Source: Pristionchus mayeri (lineage: Eukaryota; Nematoda; Chromadorea; Rhabditida; Neodiplogasteridae). Taken from it: a DNA stretch of 64,000 bases. How positions within the stretch are numbered: the stretch's first letter is position 1; each line of letters begins with the position of its first letter. Shown one piece after another: positions 22,395-35,000 of the stretch. The stretch is from the NCBI GenBank assembly GCA_036245805.1, contig BTRK01000004.1, positions 24,194,619 through 24,258,618 of the forward strand, written 5' to 3'. The notes beneath the pieces are model-generated. The model saw nothing but the letters and a program-made list of their open reading frames with translations, was not told where the DNA came from and did no database searches. A program made the translations under genes and the position numbers.

Positions 22395-23395
22395 TGGACT
22401 AGAAAAAGTGGTTTCATTCCTACCTTTCCAACAGAACCCAATCCGTTTTTATAGACTCATCTATTTCTCCCCCTCTCCTTATGAGATCGGGAGTTCCGCA
22501 GGGATCCTGCTTAGGTCCTCTCCTCTTCATTCATTAGTTCCCAATTCCCAATGACCATTCACTATTCCGTGTATGCAGATGACCTCAAATTGTATGCTGA
22601 AGTGCCCAAATATTCTGACGATCTTCAAAATGCATTAGACTCGGTCTCCTCTTGGTCCTCTCAATGGAATTGCTAAGGCCCGCTCCAAAATTAACCTCAT
22701 GTTTAAGTCATTTCATAGTAAATGCCCCACCATTTACAAGAAAGCCTATACAACATTTGTTCTTCCTACCCTTGAATATTGTTCAGTTATTTGGAACCCA
22801 TCCCATTCTGTCGAATTGACTAAGGAACTAGAAAAAGTACAACGTGACTTCTCTCGTAGGCTTTACTCCCGGTGCGTTCTTCCTCATGTACCTTATTTTG
22901 AACGAATGCAATTTCTTGAATTAACAACTCTTGAAAGCCGTAGAACCGTAACCGATATTGTGTTCCTTCATTCCATTCTACACAGTCGCTATTTACTTGA
23001 CTTTTCTTCTCTTCTTATCCCTGCCCCTCTCACCCGCCCTCTCCGTAATGGTCACCCTCTTCGAATAACCTTACCCTTTATCCCTCCGAAGTCGTATTCC
23101 ACACTCGTATCTAGATCCATTTCCTTTTGGAATTCTCTTGCCACAGATTTTGTTGTTCTCCCACATAATTCCTTCCGTTCTCTCATCTCCTCACAGCCCC
23201 CTCTATCATTTCCCAAATCCGTTATCCATAATTGGCTACATCAATGAAAACCCACCCCTTCCCTTCTATACCCTTGCTGCAAGCAAACCCGATTCGACCA
23301 CATCGACGGACCTCCGTTTTTCGACACCATTCCACAATGATATCTTGAATATTCCCACATGAACGGAATAAATAATTGAATTGAATTGAATAAGA
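22395..23395 (+). mobile_element. 5'-truncated second LINE copy, plus strand
   Basis: It begins within the RT domain: 22470-22530 still encodes RSGVPQGSCLGPLLF in a broken frame, and 22570-22610 encodes YADDLKLYAE. An intact 182-codon stretch at 22699-23247 is the LINE C-terminus (LEYCSVIWNPSHSVE, and a WNSLATDF-like end). The 3' end carries the short tandem TTGAATTGAATTGAA tail near 23375-23390, as for LINEs that end in microsatellites. It belongs to a different lineage from the neighbouring element and lies head to head with its 5' end. Confidence 0.85.
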
Positions 23396-24350
23396 AAAAC
23401 AAGGGACAGTAAAGTTAGTGAGAAAGTAGCTAAGTACCGATTGGGTCGGTGAAAGAGAGAGAGAGATGGGAAGCACCTATCAAGGAGAAGAGAGAGAGGA
23501 GAGTGAGAAGAGAGGGGAGAGTGAGAAGAGAGAGAGGAGAGATATACTACGGTAGCCCGCGTCCTACCGTGTCCCATTTTTCATTTGAAAAATGAGGTCC
23601 GACTTTTTGTTCACCACCTGAACCCCCGTGAATCATGACAACTTTCAAAAAAGTACTGGAGATAGTGTTGATGTAATGAGGAACGAAATGATATCAATAC
23701 TTCACAAGTTACAGTTGATTTATACCCCAGAAAGACAGTCCTTTTACCGTATCAATCCAGAAAGAAAAATTTGTTCTTATTTTTCTCTCTGGCGTTTGTT
23801 TCGCCGTTTTTTAGGGTTTATTTGAGTCTCTTATATGACCTCAAATTCAGTCTTCTCATATTCACACGTTTCTAAAAATCAATTCAACATTTGATTATAT
23901 TTGATCCGCACATTCTTCCATGTTAGTGCTTTGTAGTCGCTGCTATAGATCTATATAGATTTTTTTCCTTTGATTTCATAAGCGATCGATCCTCTTTTCC
24001 GCAGATCGAAATTTCGTTACTCCTTTCCTGCGCAAATCAAAACTTCTCGCATGTCTTGTTGCATTTCATGTTTCACTCCTTCCTTTTACCATAAAATTAT
24101 ACTTTCGTAGTTAGTTTTCATGAAATGCGCTGATGCTACCAACGTGATTATCTGACTGTAATCGTGTATCCCAATCCCCATTTTTGGATTCACGGATTTC
24201 CTCTATAGATCGCTTACTCTTCAATTTCTGCGAATATTATGACCATTTTACGGGGGGGGGGGGGGACTTCCGCGTTACGCAGCTCATTATCTATAAGCAA
24301 TAAGATCAAAGAAATAGTAATATATTATTTCTTTGATCTCCTTGCACAAT
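23396..24350. other. Non-coding stretch
   Basis: GA-rich low complexity lies at 23450-23545 and a 14-G run at 24252-24265. I see no gene. Small ORFs here have no recognisable features. Confidence 0.4.
24252..24265 (+). repeat. Poly-G tract (14 G)
   Basis: Uninterrupted G run about 1 kb upstream of vha-8. Confidence 0.85.
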
Positions 24351-24616
24351 TTAAAGTTACCCAACACCCTCGAGAATGCCTTTCTATATTATTTAACAAT
24401 GTAATAAAACGGGCTCTAATTAGTTAAACTGGAATAATAAAAATAAATTTAATATTTGAAATTCAATATTTGCACCAGGGTAGAGCCGCAAAGTAAGAGT
24501 CTGAATTGCTTGATCACGCCCGCTCTCTCCCTGTTACACACTATCTCGCTCGTTTTGTCGTGATCAGGGTACTCCCGCCAATTCAAATTATTTTCATGGG
24601 TGTTGGGAAACTTTAA
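24351..24616. mobile_element. MITE, TTAAAGTTACCCAACACCC subfamily
   Basis: Inverted ends TTAAAGTTACCCAACACCC and complement. The interior matches 17803-18059 (TGCCTTTCTATATTATTTAA, GGGTACTCCCGCCAATTC). It lies in the 5' flank of vha-8. Confidence 0.85.
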
Positions 24617-25236
24617 GAGAGAAGTGGTTGAGAGTCTCAGACTCGAATCCGAGAGTGGGAAATGTTTCAGAAATAGTGAGTATATAGTTTATTCAATAAT
24701 GAGTATATAGTTTATTCATTCCAAACTCAAATGTTGGAATGAATGTGTTAAGGATTAAGGATTTAGTGTTAAGGAAGCTCAATTTACTACAACTCGATAT
24801 TGGTGTGGGCGAATCTCCGTTTATTCCCTTCCACTTGCCCTCAAAGTATGCTCCCCTCGATTGATCAGTAGAGGCTCCTGCCACGAAAACCCTCATTTCA
24901 CATAGATTCTACTCTGGTTGTTGATCTTCTCGCACGTTAAAACGATCTCCGCAACTTGACTCAATGTAATGCATAGATATTTTATTTCCCAGTTGCTCAG
25001 AGTTTGTATCATGCTAAATGTCTTCCTGTAGTATGCATACTCTATATTACTCCGCTCTGTCTCCAATCGCGATCTCTATTGTATTCTTATGCATATATTG
25101 TATTCAAGTTGACCATTGAACACCGGCCTGTATTGTCGCAAACTGATTTATTAAATATATTTTTTCTACATTTCTTTCTATTGTGATCACTGTTATTGTT
25201 TGCAATGTCGGGTAAAATGATTGAATTACAGTTGAA

Positions 25237-26472
25237 ATGGGGATCTCCGACAATGACGTGCAGAAGCAACTCCGTCACATGATGGCATTCATCGAGCAGG
25301 AGGCGAATGAAAAGGCTGAGGAGATCGATGCGAAGGCTGAGGAAGAGTTCAACATTGAGAAGGTTAGAGTAGAGGGAAGAATATAGTGATAGAAGGGCAT
25401 TTTGAAGGGAAGACTCGTCCAGCAACAGAGAACTAAGATTATGGAGTTCTACGAGAAGAAGGAAAAGCAAGTGGAATTGCAAAGGAAGATTCAGAGCTCC
25501 AACTCACTCAACCAGAGCAGACTTCTCTGTCTCAAGGTAACCACTCGTGCTGGTACAATATCTTACTATGGATAATGTTGGATGGGCATATTTCTGTAAA
25601 CATCAGTTTTGAACGTTCAGAGAAATTTGATTACTATTTCACAAAAGAAAATGTACTGACAAGTAGTTACTATTTTGTTTACTGTTTTTAAAATAGACAT
25701 TTATTTTGGTACAGTTATAATTTTAGAATGAGGAATTGATTGTAATGCGTTCGATGACAGGCCCGTGAGGATCATATCCGTAACGTCCTCGATGAGGCTC
25801 GTGCTAATCTCTCCAAGATTTCTGCCGATACCGCTCGTTATCCTGCCATCCTCAAGGGACTCATCATGCAGGTCACTATTCCCCCCTTAGTACTACTGCT
25901 TCATCACCTTCATCTGCTATATTTGTTTGCATTCTTTGATACATGCTTCGTAGTGATAGCTAGGGATATTGGATGGTGGTAGATCATACTTTTGTGACTG
26001 CGGATATTATCAAATTTCATTTTCGAGTTGGTATGATGCAGGGACTTCTCCAACTGCTCGAGAAGGAAGTTCATCTCCGTTGCCGCCAGAAGGATCAATC
26101 TCTAGTTGAACAACTTCTTCCCGAGTGTCTCGACGCCCTCGAGAAACAATGGGGAAACAAGTCCAAAGTGAGTCCACTTTACAATATTCTATTTGTTTTG
26201 TGTATCTCAATGGCAGGAGTCGCTCTACTTGAAGCAAGTTGTCGTATTCCAGAAACTGTAGTGGGGGAGAGATTATGATTGAGGTGGTGGTGGATAAGAC
26301 GAACTACCTGGCAGAAGAGTCAGCAGGAGGAGTGGAGATGTCTGCGAAGGGAGGCAAGATCAAGGTTTCGTCTACCCTAGAGAGCAGACTCGATCTCATC
26401 GCGGGTCAGATTGTCCCCCAGATCAGAACCGCCCTCTTCGGTCCCAATCCCAACAGAAAATTCTTCGATTAA
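25237..26472 (+). CDS. vha-8: V-type proton ATPase subunit E (VHA-8)
   Basis: Five exons join in frame: 25237-25362, 25408-25536, 25761-25871, 26042-26167 and 26284-26472, giving 226 residues, the length of C. elegans VHA-8. It starts [16 protein letters not shown], continues through the long helical stalk region ([18 protein letters not shown]) and ends [15 protein letters not shown]. Subunit E is part of the peripheral stalk linking V1 to Vo, so it supports proton pumping into endomembrane compartments and across the plasma membrane of excretory and epidermal cells. An AG at 25229-25230, just before TTGAAATG, may be a spliced-leader acceptor. The acceptors of introns 1 and 4 are unusual (ttgaag, attgag). 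Intron 4 also has a gcag near 26217 that could be used alternatively. AATAAA-like signals follow at 26678-26700. The gene converges with the APC7-like gene. Confidence 0.95.
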
Positions 26473-26724
26473 TTATTTTTTTCAAAATTATTATCATTGT
26501 ATGTTGGTTCCACTTCAATCCATTCCAGTAATGATCATCTTCGTTCTCTGTCAACCAATAATCGTCCTTTATCGACGAGTTAGTTAATTACCGTAGATAG
26601 CGAGAATGAAACAAACCCGTGTATAGGCAGATTGTGAGTAGATTATACACTGCAGTATCCTATGCAACTGTATATGAAATAAAATAGAGGTACAACAATA
26701 AATATGACTAGCGAGAAGTTCGAT

Positions 26725-29700
26725 TCACGGTTCGTTTCTTCGTCTTCGTCTGTTTCCGAACGGAGCAGCCGGATTAGGTACGGATACGGAAGGAGACGGG
26801 GTCATGGTGACATCTTCATTCATCATGCCTTCTCCCCTCGATCTCTCTCTTACTTCCTCCCCCATCTTCTCGTTGAGATCTGCCATCGGCGAGTCCGATG
26901 TCTCCGTTCCCAACACCTGAAGGGCCACGTAGCAAAAGAGACGATACGACGAACCATCGATCGATGCATGTTCGAGTACGAAGATATATATTCGCGTTCC
27001 CGAAGCTGGCACTCGGAAAGAGTTTTGTGAAGAGCACCCGATACTACGCGATGGAGGAAGGGAACTCCCTGGAATCACTCCCGCCTATCTCATTCTCTAC
27101 CCTACTTACAAGGAAACCGCAAAACGCGTCCTGACTCACACCGAAATTTGAGTATACTAGCAGATAGGTACCCCTAAGGGATGTCCAAAACCGTTTTAAA
27201 AATTATGGGATATCACTTCCTAATTGCCAAAATATGAATAGTTAGAAATATAGCCGAAATATGAATAATTTGGGTCAAAAATAAACAAAAAGGGAAGTCC
27301 AGCATCGGGTATCGAACCAACGCAAAAAGAGTTGACGCCTTGCCGACTGAGCAATGTGGGCCGATGTGACGGAGACCCAACGAATCGTATACTAGCATGG
27401 GCAAAAGCGACACAAATCTATTTATTCATATTTTGGTAATTAGGAAGTGATATCCCATAGTTTTCAAAACGATTTTGGACATCCCTAGGGGTACCTATCT
27501 ACTAGCACACTCAAATTTCGGTTTGAGTTAGGACGCGATTTGTGGTTTCCTTGTTACCTCGATGACTCTCTTGAGTATGACTTCAGCCTCTGCAAACATC
27601 TCCCTCTGAATGAGAGCATCTGCCAAAATGACTGCTGCAAATGGAAATGGATGAAAGATTAAAGTACCAAGTGAGAAAAAGAACCTGCATCGATGAACCA
27701 TGGATATCTCTCGACCACCTTCCGCAGTTCCTCCGTTCCCTTCTCCTCAAATAGAAACTATGCTTAGCAGGGGGTAGGTCTACCTGTGATTGAACATCAT
27801 TCTTGAGTGAGATCACATGGGCGTAGAGGAGGTCGGAACGAGGACCGGGAATCTCTTTGACCGCATTGAGAGCGAGTACTCGTGCCCCTTCGTATCTCTT
27901 GAGTACCAAGTTCCTGTATTCTATCAGTTCCCCTCTTTCTCGCTCTTTTCTCTACTCACGCGCTAACCATCTGTTCGTACACGTCGATGTTATGGGGGTC
28001 TCTCTTGAGCACACTTGTCCCTATTTCCAGCAACTCTCGATATCTCTCTGCAACCTGCATTCCCTTCGCATCTCCAATGTCTAACTCACCAATATCATTA
28101 AGGACTTGCATCTTGAGTAGAGTAGCATCTGTGCTATTCCTCACTCCCATCATCCCCGCTTTGTGAGAGAAATGAAGGGGAACTTCGTGTTTGATCCCTC
28201 GTGAATTGTTCGATTCTTCTTTCTTTCTCACTTCCTTCACTCTCGCCAATTGACCGTATGCCAGTAGAGCCTCGGCACTCCAATCATTCACTTCATTCAA
28301 TTCCAGTACTATACTTTCGAGGTCCGCGAGTCGTTCGACCTATAACAGTATCTTTTATCGGAAGAGTATTTGGAATGTAATCACTCTTTACCTCATCGAC
28401 CGCCAATTGTCCCAATGCATTCACGAGTAAATTGAGCCCATCTCTATTGTGGGGATCGAGTCGGTGAGACTTGAGGAGGAAGTCCACTGCATCCTCCTTC
28501 ATCCCTATGTAGAAGAGCATCTCGCCCGTCTCCAGATAGGCTCTGTAGAGATTGAGAAGGAGAGGGAGAGGCCCCCATTCCTGTTCCAGCATCACAAAGA
28601 GGCACGGGGGGGCACATATCTTCTTACTAGTAATTCACATTCGTTTCCTACGCAAATGCATGCAACTTCACGCGCTAAAACTGCACATCCTTCGCAGTCA
28701 GAATTCTTAGTGACACCCCGACGCGAAAGCGGCGAGATACTCTGTTTCTAATTCAAATCATCAGGAGTTTGTTGCCTGAATTGCCTCGATATTTGAAAGC
28801 CTGAGTTTTTGAATAACCGTTTAACTACCCTATGATGTGCAGACTTTTTGAGTGTTTGATTGTCGTCAGTTTGTCATGCAAAAATGGAAGTCACTTATTT
28901 TAAAGACCTAGAATTATCATGAATTAGTCTTAGTTACCAGCCGAGGACGAAATTGGCACTTTAAAAATAGTCCGGCTGCATGCCGCCTTCGGCGGGGATC
29001 CCATCCTGGCTGACCAATTTCGCAATCTGGACAGACGGCGGGAAAATGTGCTATATATGAGGCGAATCGCGAGAGAATCGACCATTTGAGGGGGGCCAGC
29101 GGCGGTAGGAATCAAAGTTACCCTATCCGGGAATCGTTTCAATGTAAGGTACTTCAAATGATGCTCTTTCAAACTGCGTCGTCAGAATTTTGATATCGGT
29201 CGTCATCGTCGAGATTCAGAAGGCCAAACTTGGTACTATCACTTTTTGACATTTAAATCGGGCTCACTTAAATGATCATAAATCCGTTCAAAATTAAGAT
29301 AGAAGGCCGTTCTTTTTTAAAAAGATAGCTACTGTCATGCGCTACAACTTTTATGTTGACGTCATGATTGCTTTATCTCACCCCGGTGCGGGCTGGTCGG
29401 GTGCACCAAAACTTTCGTAACTGTGGAAATCGGGAAAACTTTTTGAGTTTTTTCCATGCTTAAGTTGTAGTACATAGATGTGCCTCACTTATCGCCAAAA
29501 ATTAGCGAAATCGAAGCATACACAAAAAATAGGGCGCTCTGGCGTGCAGCGACCAGAAAATGAGTTCCGGATAAGAGTACTTCCGTACTCTCAATTCTCC
29601 TCATTTAGGCTCAAAATCGTAGAATAGCGATTGATATGAGAGTAGCCACAAATCTCATCCGAGGCAAATATAGTATTTCCAACCGAAAGCCATATTATAC

Positions 29701-31973
29701 TCGAAACTACACTACACTCGAAACGGCATGAACTTCAATAATCCTGGATCGAACCACAACTACAGACACAATAGTTTCTTCCCAAGAGCGGCAAGGCTTT
29801 TAGTAAATTCCAAGAATCAGACCAGTTCCCCTGAGTAGATCCCCCCACCCTGACCCCATTGTCCCGTTATTCATCCGTCATTAATTTCCTGTTCTATTAC
29901 AGTTTTCTCACACGTTATTTCGAACGAAATAGCATAAATATATATATATATATATGGGTGTGCGGGAACATTTTCAAAAAAATTGTTCCTGATTTCTCCC
30001 ATATTATAGTGTTAGAATACCCTAAACACAAGTTGTCGAAAGATAAGGGTCATAGGTCCCAGAACCGGATTTTAGGAATTTTCCGGTTTTGCACCCGGCT
30101 ACGAGGTATTTCAGGTCCCAGATGAGCTAGAGAGATGGCATTGGGCTCAAAATGTTCGGAAAATTATTTCCAGAAACTTTTCTGTTGAAAGTATTTTTGA
30201 AAACTCGGAAAGAAAAAGTTATGCCCAAAACATTGTTTTTCTAGGCAGAAAACAATTTTTTTCTCTACCTAGAGGTGGCCTTGTCATGGATTTTCTTTTC
30301 AAAAATAGTAAGTAAAAGTCAATAGGTACACAACAAAAATACTTTCGAAAAACTCAACCATGCCTTCAATGTAGATATTTCTGGTCAAACATGAAAAATT
30401 TGAAAAGTTTGAAAATTCAATATTTCCAAATCTCCGCCAATTCTTTCTCGTATAGTTGAATTAATGTTAAACCTTCGTTTAGAGTAAGAAAAACCAGCAT
30501 AGATTGTTTTTGGATATTTACAAGTGATAATATTATAATCGAGTGAATGCCTTTTCCCGGTGTTCCATAATAGTTTTCATTTACTGATGAGGGTGGGCAA
30601 ATCCATTCAGCCCCGGGACTGGATGGTGAGAAATCAGTTAAGGAACTACATAAACACTCTCAGAGCAGCGATCCCAAAACTGAGAGTACAATGTAGAGCA
30701 GCGGAGTCAGAAGAAGATGAGAAAGACAATGATTTATATGTGGAGGTGTAACTGAAACCCCACTTTCGCCGTTCTCACTTGTAATTGTCCACAAACAATT
30801 TATGCATGATTTTTTTTGCTATAAACTGCGTTTTAACATTAATTCAAGTCTCAGAGAAAGAATTGGCGGAGATTAGGAAAAATGGAATTTTCAAGTTTTT
30901 CAAATTTTTCATGTTTGACCAGAAATACATTGAAGGCATGGTTGAGTTTTTCGAACGTATTTTTTCTGTGTACCCAATGTCTTCTACTTACTATTTTTGA
31001 GAAGAAAATCCATGACAAGGCCACCTCTAGGAAGAGAAAAAAATTGTTTTCTGAACAGAAAAATGATATTTTGGGCATAACTTTTTTCTTTACGAGTTTT
31101 CAAAAATACTTTCAACAGAAAAGTTTCTGGAAATAATTTTCCGAACATTTTGAGCCCAATCTCATCTCTCTAGCTCATCTGGGAGCTGAAATACCTCGTA
31201 GTCGGGTGCAAAACCGGAACATTCCTAAAAGCCGGCTCTGGGACCTATGACCCATATTTTTCGAAAACTTGTGTTTAGGGTATTCTAATACTATAATATG
31301 GGAGAAATCAGGAACAATTTTTTTTTAAATGTATATATATATATATATATATATATCACGGGTCTCCTGTAAAAGTGTAGGAAAACGTCCAGATTTTGCT
31401 ACCAGGAAATATTTTATGTCATCGATTTTCACTAAACTTGGTTTATGGACATCATTGGAGGTTAGAAGAAGGCCTATCCACTTGGTTTGGTCAAATTTGC
31501 ACATTATCGATTTTTTGATCTACCTGCTACAAGACGCATATATCGCTCAATTTTGATCGTACGGCGAACTTTTTTTTAGCATTTTATTCGTCTTGACGAG
31601 TTCTACAAAAGTCTCAACATCTACAAAAGGGAAGGACTTTGTTTTCATGGTCATTTCCTTATATATATATATATGAGGAAATGACCATGAAAACAAAGTC
31701 CTTCCCTTTTGTAGATGTTGAACTTTTGTAGAACTCGTCAAGACGAATAAAATGCTAAAAAAAAGTTCGCCGTACGATCAAAATTGAGCGATATATGCCT
31801 CTTGTAGCAGGTAGATCAAAAAATCGATAATGTGCAAATTTGACCAAACCAAGTGGATAGGCCTTCTTCTAACCTCCAATGATGTCCATAAACCAAGTTT
31901 AGTGAAAATCGATGACATAAAATATTTCCTGGTAGCAAAATCTGGACGTTTTCCTACACTTTTACAGGAGACC

Positions 31974-32036
<63 letters not shown>

Positions 32037-35000
32037 TTTTCTAAAAATCATCGGATAGCAGCTCCAAAACGTGACTAAATTGATAAAAACATCACAAGTA
32101 AGTAAAATAACTCTGACAAACTCGAATAGAAAGCATTTTGAGACTTTTTGAAAATTTCGAAAAAAATCGAAATTTTTTCTCGATTTTCATGAATTTTAAT
32201 TTTCATGATTTTCAAGAATCTTTCAAAATAATGTAATGGTAATACAGAGGCATAATTTCTTCGAAAGAAGACCGATTTCGGTCACAGAGCCGGAAATTGG
32301 AAAATTTCCGGTTTTGGTCCCCGGTTTTGGACAAGACTGTACAATATATTTAAAATCAAGCCAACTAGATTGTTAAATGTGTTGAAAACGATAAATAAAC
32401 TCTTTTTACGCTAAAACGAAGATTTCTGACAAGATAAATGCAATTGCAGCTAAAATACACTTCGAAAATACAACTACAATTTACAACATGTAGTTAGGGA
32501 CCGCGGAGGCCCGTCCTTTCTGCCGTCCATCACATGTCCACACCACGATTAATGGTATGCCTAGATACTGTACCGTTTTTACTCTGTTTAAAATTCATTT
32601 CCACGCAGGGCGACATTAGGATATTTCTGGTTTTTTTGCAGAGCATGCGTGATGGGATGATGGACAAAATATCACAAAATCTCGAACATACTAATGTCGC
32701 GCTTCAAGAAAACGAAAAAAAAGACATTTTCACAACGGTAAAATGCTCAACTTTGACGGCCTCATTCTCTAATATTTTATATTTTTATTTATTTTTATTG
32801 TGAAAACAATTTTTTGTGATTGATAATCTACTCAAACTGAGGAAATGAAGCTTCAACACCTAATTCTGAAAACATGTGCATTTTTTATCACTTCGTGCTT
32901 CTCCAATTCTTCAATATGACTCTTCTTGCCGTGCTTGATGTTTTTTCAATATGTGTTCATATTCATTCCAATCAATAAAATAGTTCAAATATCACATTTA
33001 AAAAATGTTTTAAAATATTGAAAGAATTTGGCTTGAAAAGTACGGTAGTTTGAAAGCAAAAGCGTCGGAAGGAGGCAACCAATATTCCGTACTCAAAAAT
33101 TCGGGCTGCCGTCCCAAAGCCTGATTGTCAACTTGAAATGCCTGATCATTGCATTATTGTCACGTTACGAGCGGTGTGAACAGTCTTTTGTTTCGTTTAG
33201 CGAATAAATTCCACAGCATAAATTTTACAGCTCGGATTTTTTTCAGGATTGTTCCCGGTCGTTTTTGCTTTCTGTATGTCGATGCCCCGGGGCCCGTGCC
33301 CCCGGAGTTACCGGAGTCGACCGGACCATTTTAAAAATATTCTTCGTTCCGCTACAGTAAATATGCTAATACATCCCGCGCGCGAAATTTTAAACTTTTC
33401 CTTAGATTGCCTGAATTACCTTGATATTCAAAAAAACTGACGGTAGATTGTAAAGTTCAAAGATTGGCAAAATTCCGAAATGATATCTTAAACGGAAAAC
33501 CCTGACATTTTAATGCTATTTTAGTACCCATTTGAATTTTCGCGGGCTTGAATTTTGCTGTTTCTAGATTTCGTCTCGCACGGCGGAACGCATGTCACAC
33601 CGTGAGACAGACAGATAAGCTACGATATTAAAGTCAATAGGATAGGAATAGGAACTAACAAGCGCGGTGCGAGTTTTGCATTGTCGACGAGTTGAGTGAC
33701 TGCTCCGAGAAGGTCATCCTCTCCCCAAGCAGTCTGTGCATTCCACCACGGAGAGAGGAAGGGGAGGTCGGAGATAAGCGGGACGCTCAACTGGAAGGAA
33801 GGATCACCAGCAAGATAGGTATCAATCAATCTCCACTTACTGAGTCCTTCTTCTTCCTCTCTCGTCTTCTCACGAGATACTTGAGAGAACTGATGGACAT
33901 GGAGCATGAAGCAACGATTGAACTATAGATGGGAGGTAAAATAGGGTCACAGAGTGCGTTCAACTATTCCTATTTTTATTCATCATATCCATAGCTGCCC
34001 ACACCTCCGGTAAACCCATGAACACCTCTACGTCGATTTTTTTGACTACCGAAAAGTTGGTAGTCAACAAAATCGACGTAATGTAGAGAAATATGACCAA
34101 CATAATTGCTAGCATGATTATAGTGATTTTACGATATGAAATAATGAGCATGAAACAGCGAACTGGGATTGATCCACCGGACTGGGGTACGGTAGGAGTG
34201 GATACAGTATCTCGACTTACCTTTGGCGAACTGCTCGAAGCATGGCAAAGATATTTTTCAATAACAGGACTCGAACCACCTACCGGTTTCTAAGGCAAGT
34301 TCGTTAGCCATTCGGCCATGATTTAATGACGAAAAAATAAAAATAAAATTTCCTCAAAGAGCACAACATTGAACAAAGAAGTGATTTATATTAGGTTGGC
34401 ACAAAAGTTTTGCACGATTTCGACCATGAAGTTTGAAATTGCTTAAAAGGCTTCACTTTAATCGGGCCGATCTAACCGGATAGCATATATTTAGGGACTA
34501 TTTGTGAAATATATCCGCAACTTCGAATCGTATCCTGCTCTGAGGGTTTGCGAAAAAAATCAGGTTCGTTATATGTTAAATTGTTGAGTTCATTTTACAT
34601 GTGTTTATCTCGCTCCTATTCTAAAAGAAAAAAATCGTTGTATAATCTCACATAGTGGAGTGAAAAGCCCGTTGGTTGTTCTCTCTAAAGCTATGTAGGA
34701 TCTAGTGGTTGCTTCAATTTAGCAAGGTTTACAGACCATTAAATTCCAACATTCGCGAAGTAACGTTACCCAATGGCTCGTTGTTGTTGCCTCGACAATC
34801 AATTATGCTGGCTTGATCTTAAGTATTTTTACATAAACTACCTTGGGGCTTTATAACATAAAAAAATGCTGGAGCATACCCTTTCACAATCCAAGAAAAT
34901 TTATATTTTCTGAAATTTTGAATCATGGTCATCACAGCCAAAATATTGAAATTCGGTTTACATTCTTCGAGTCGATCTCCTCAAAAGGAAGCTATCCCCA

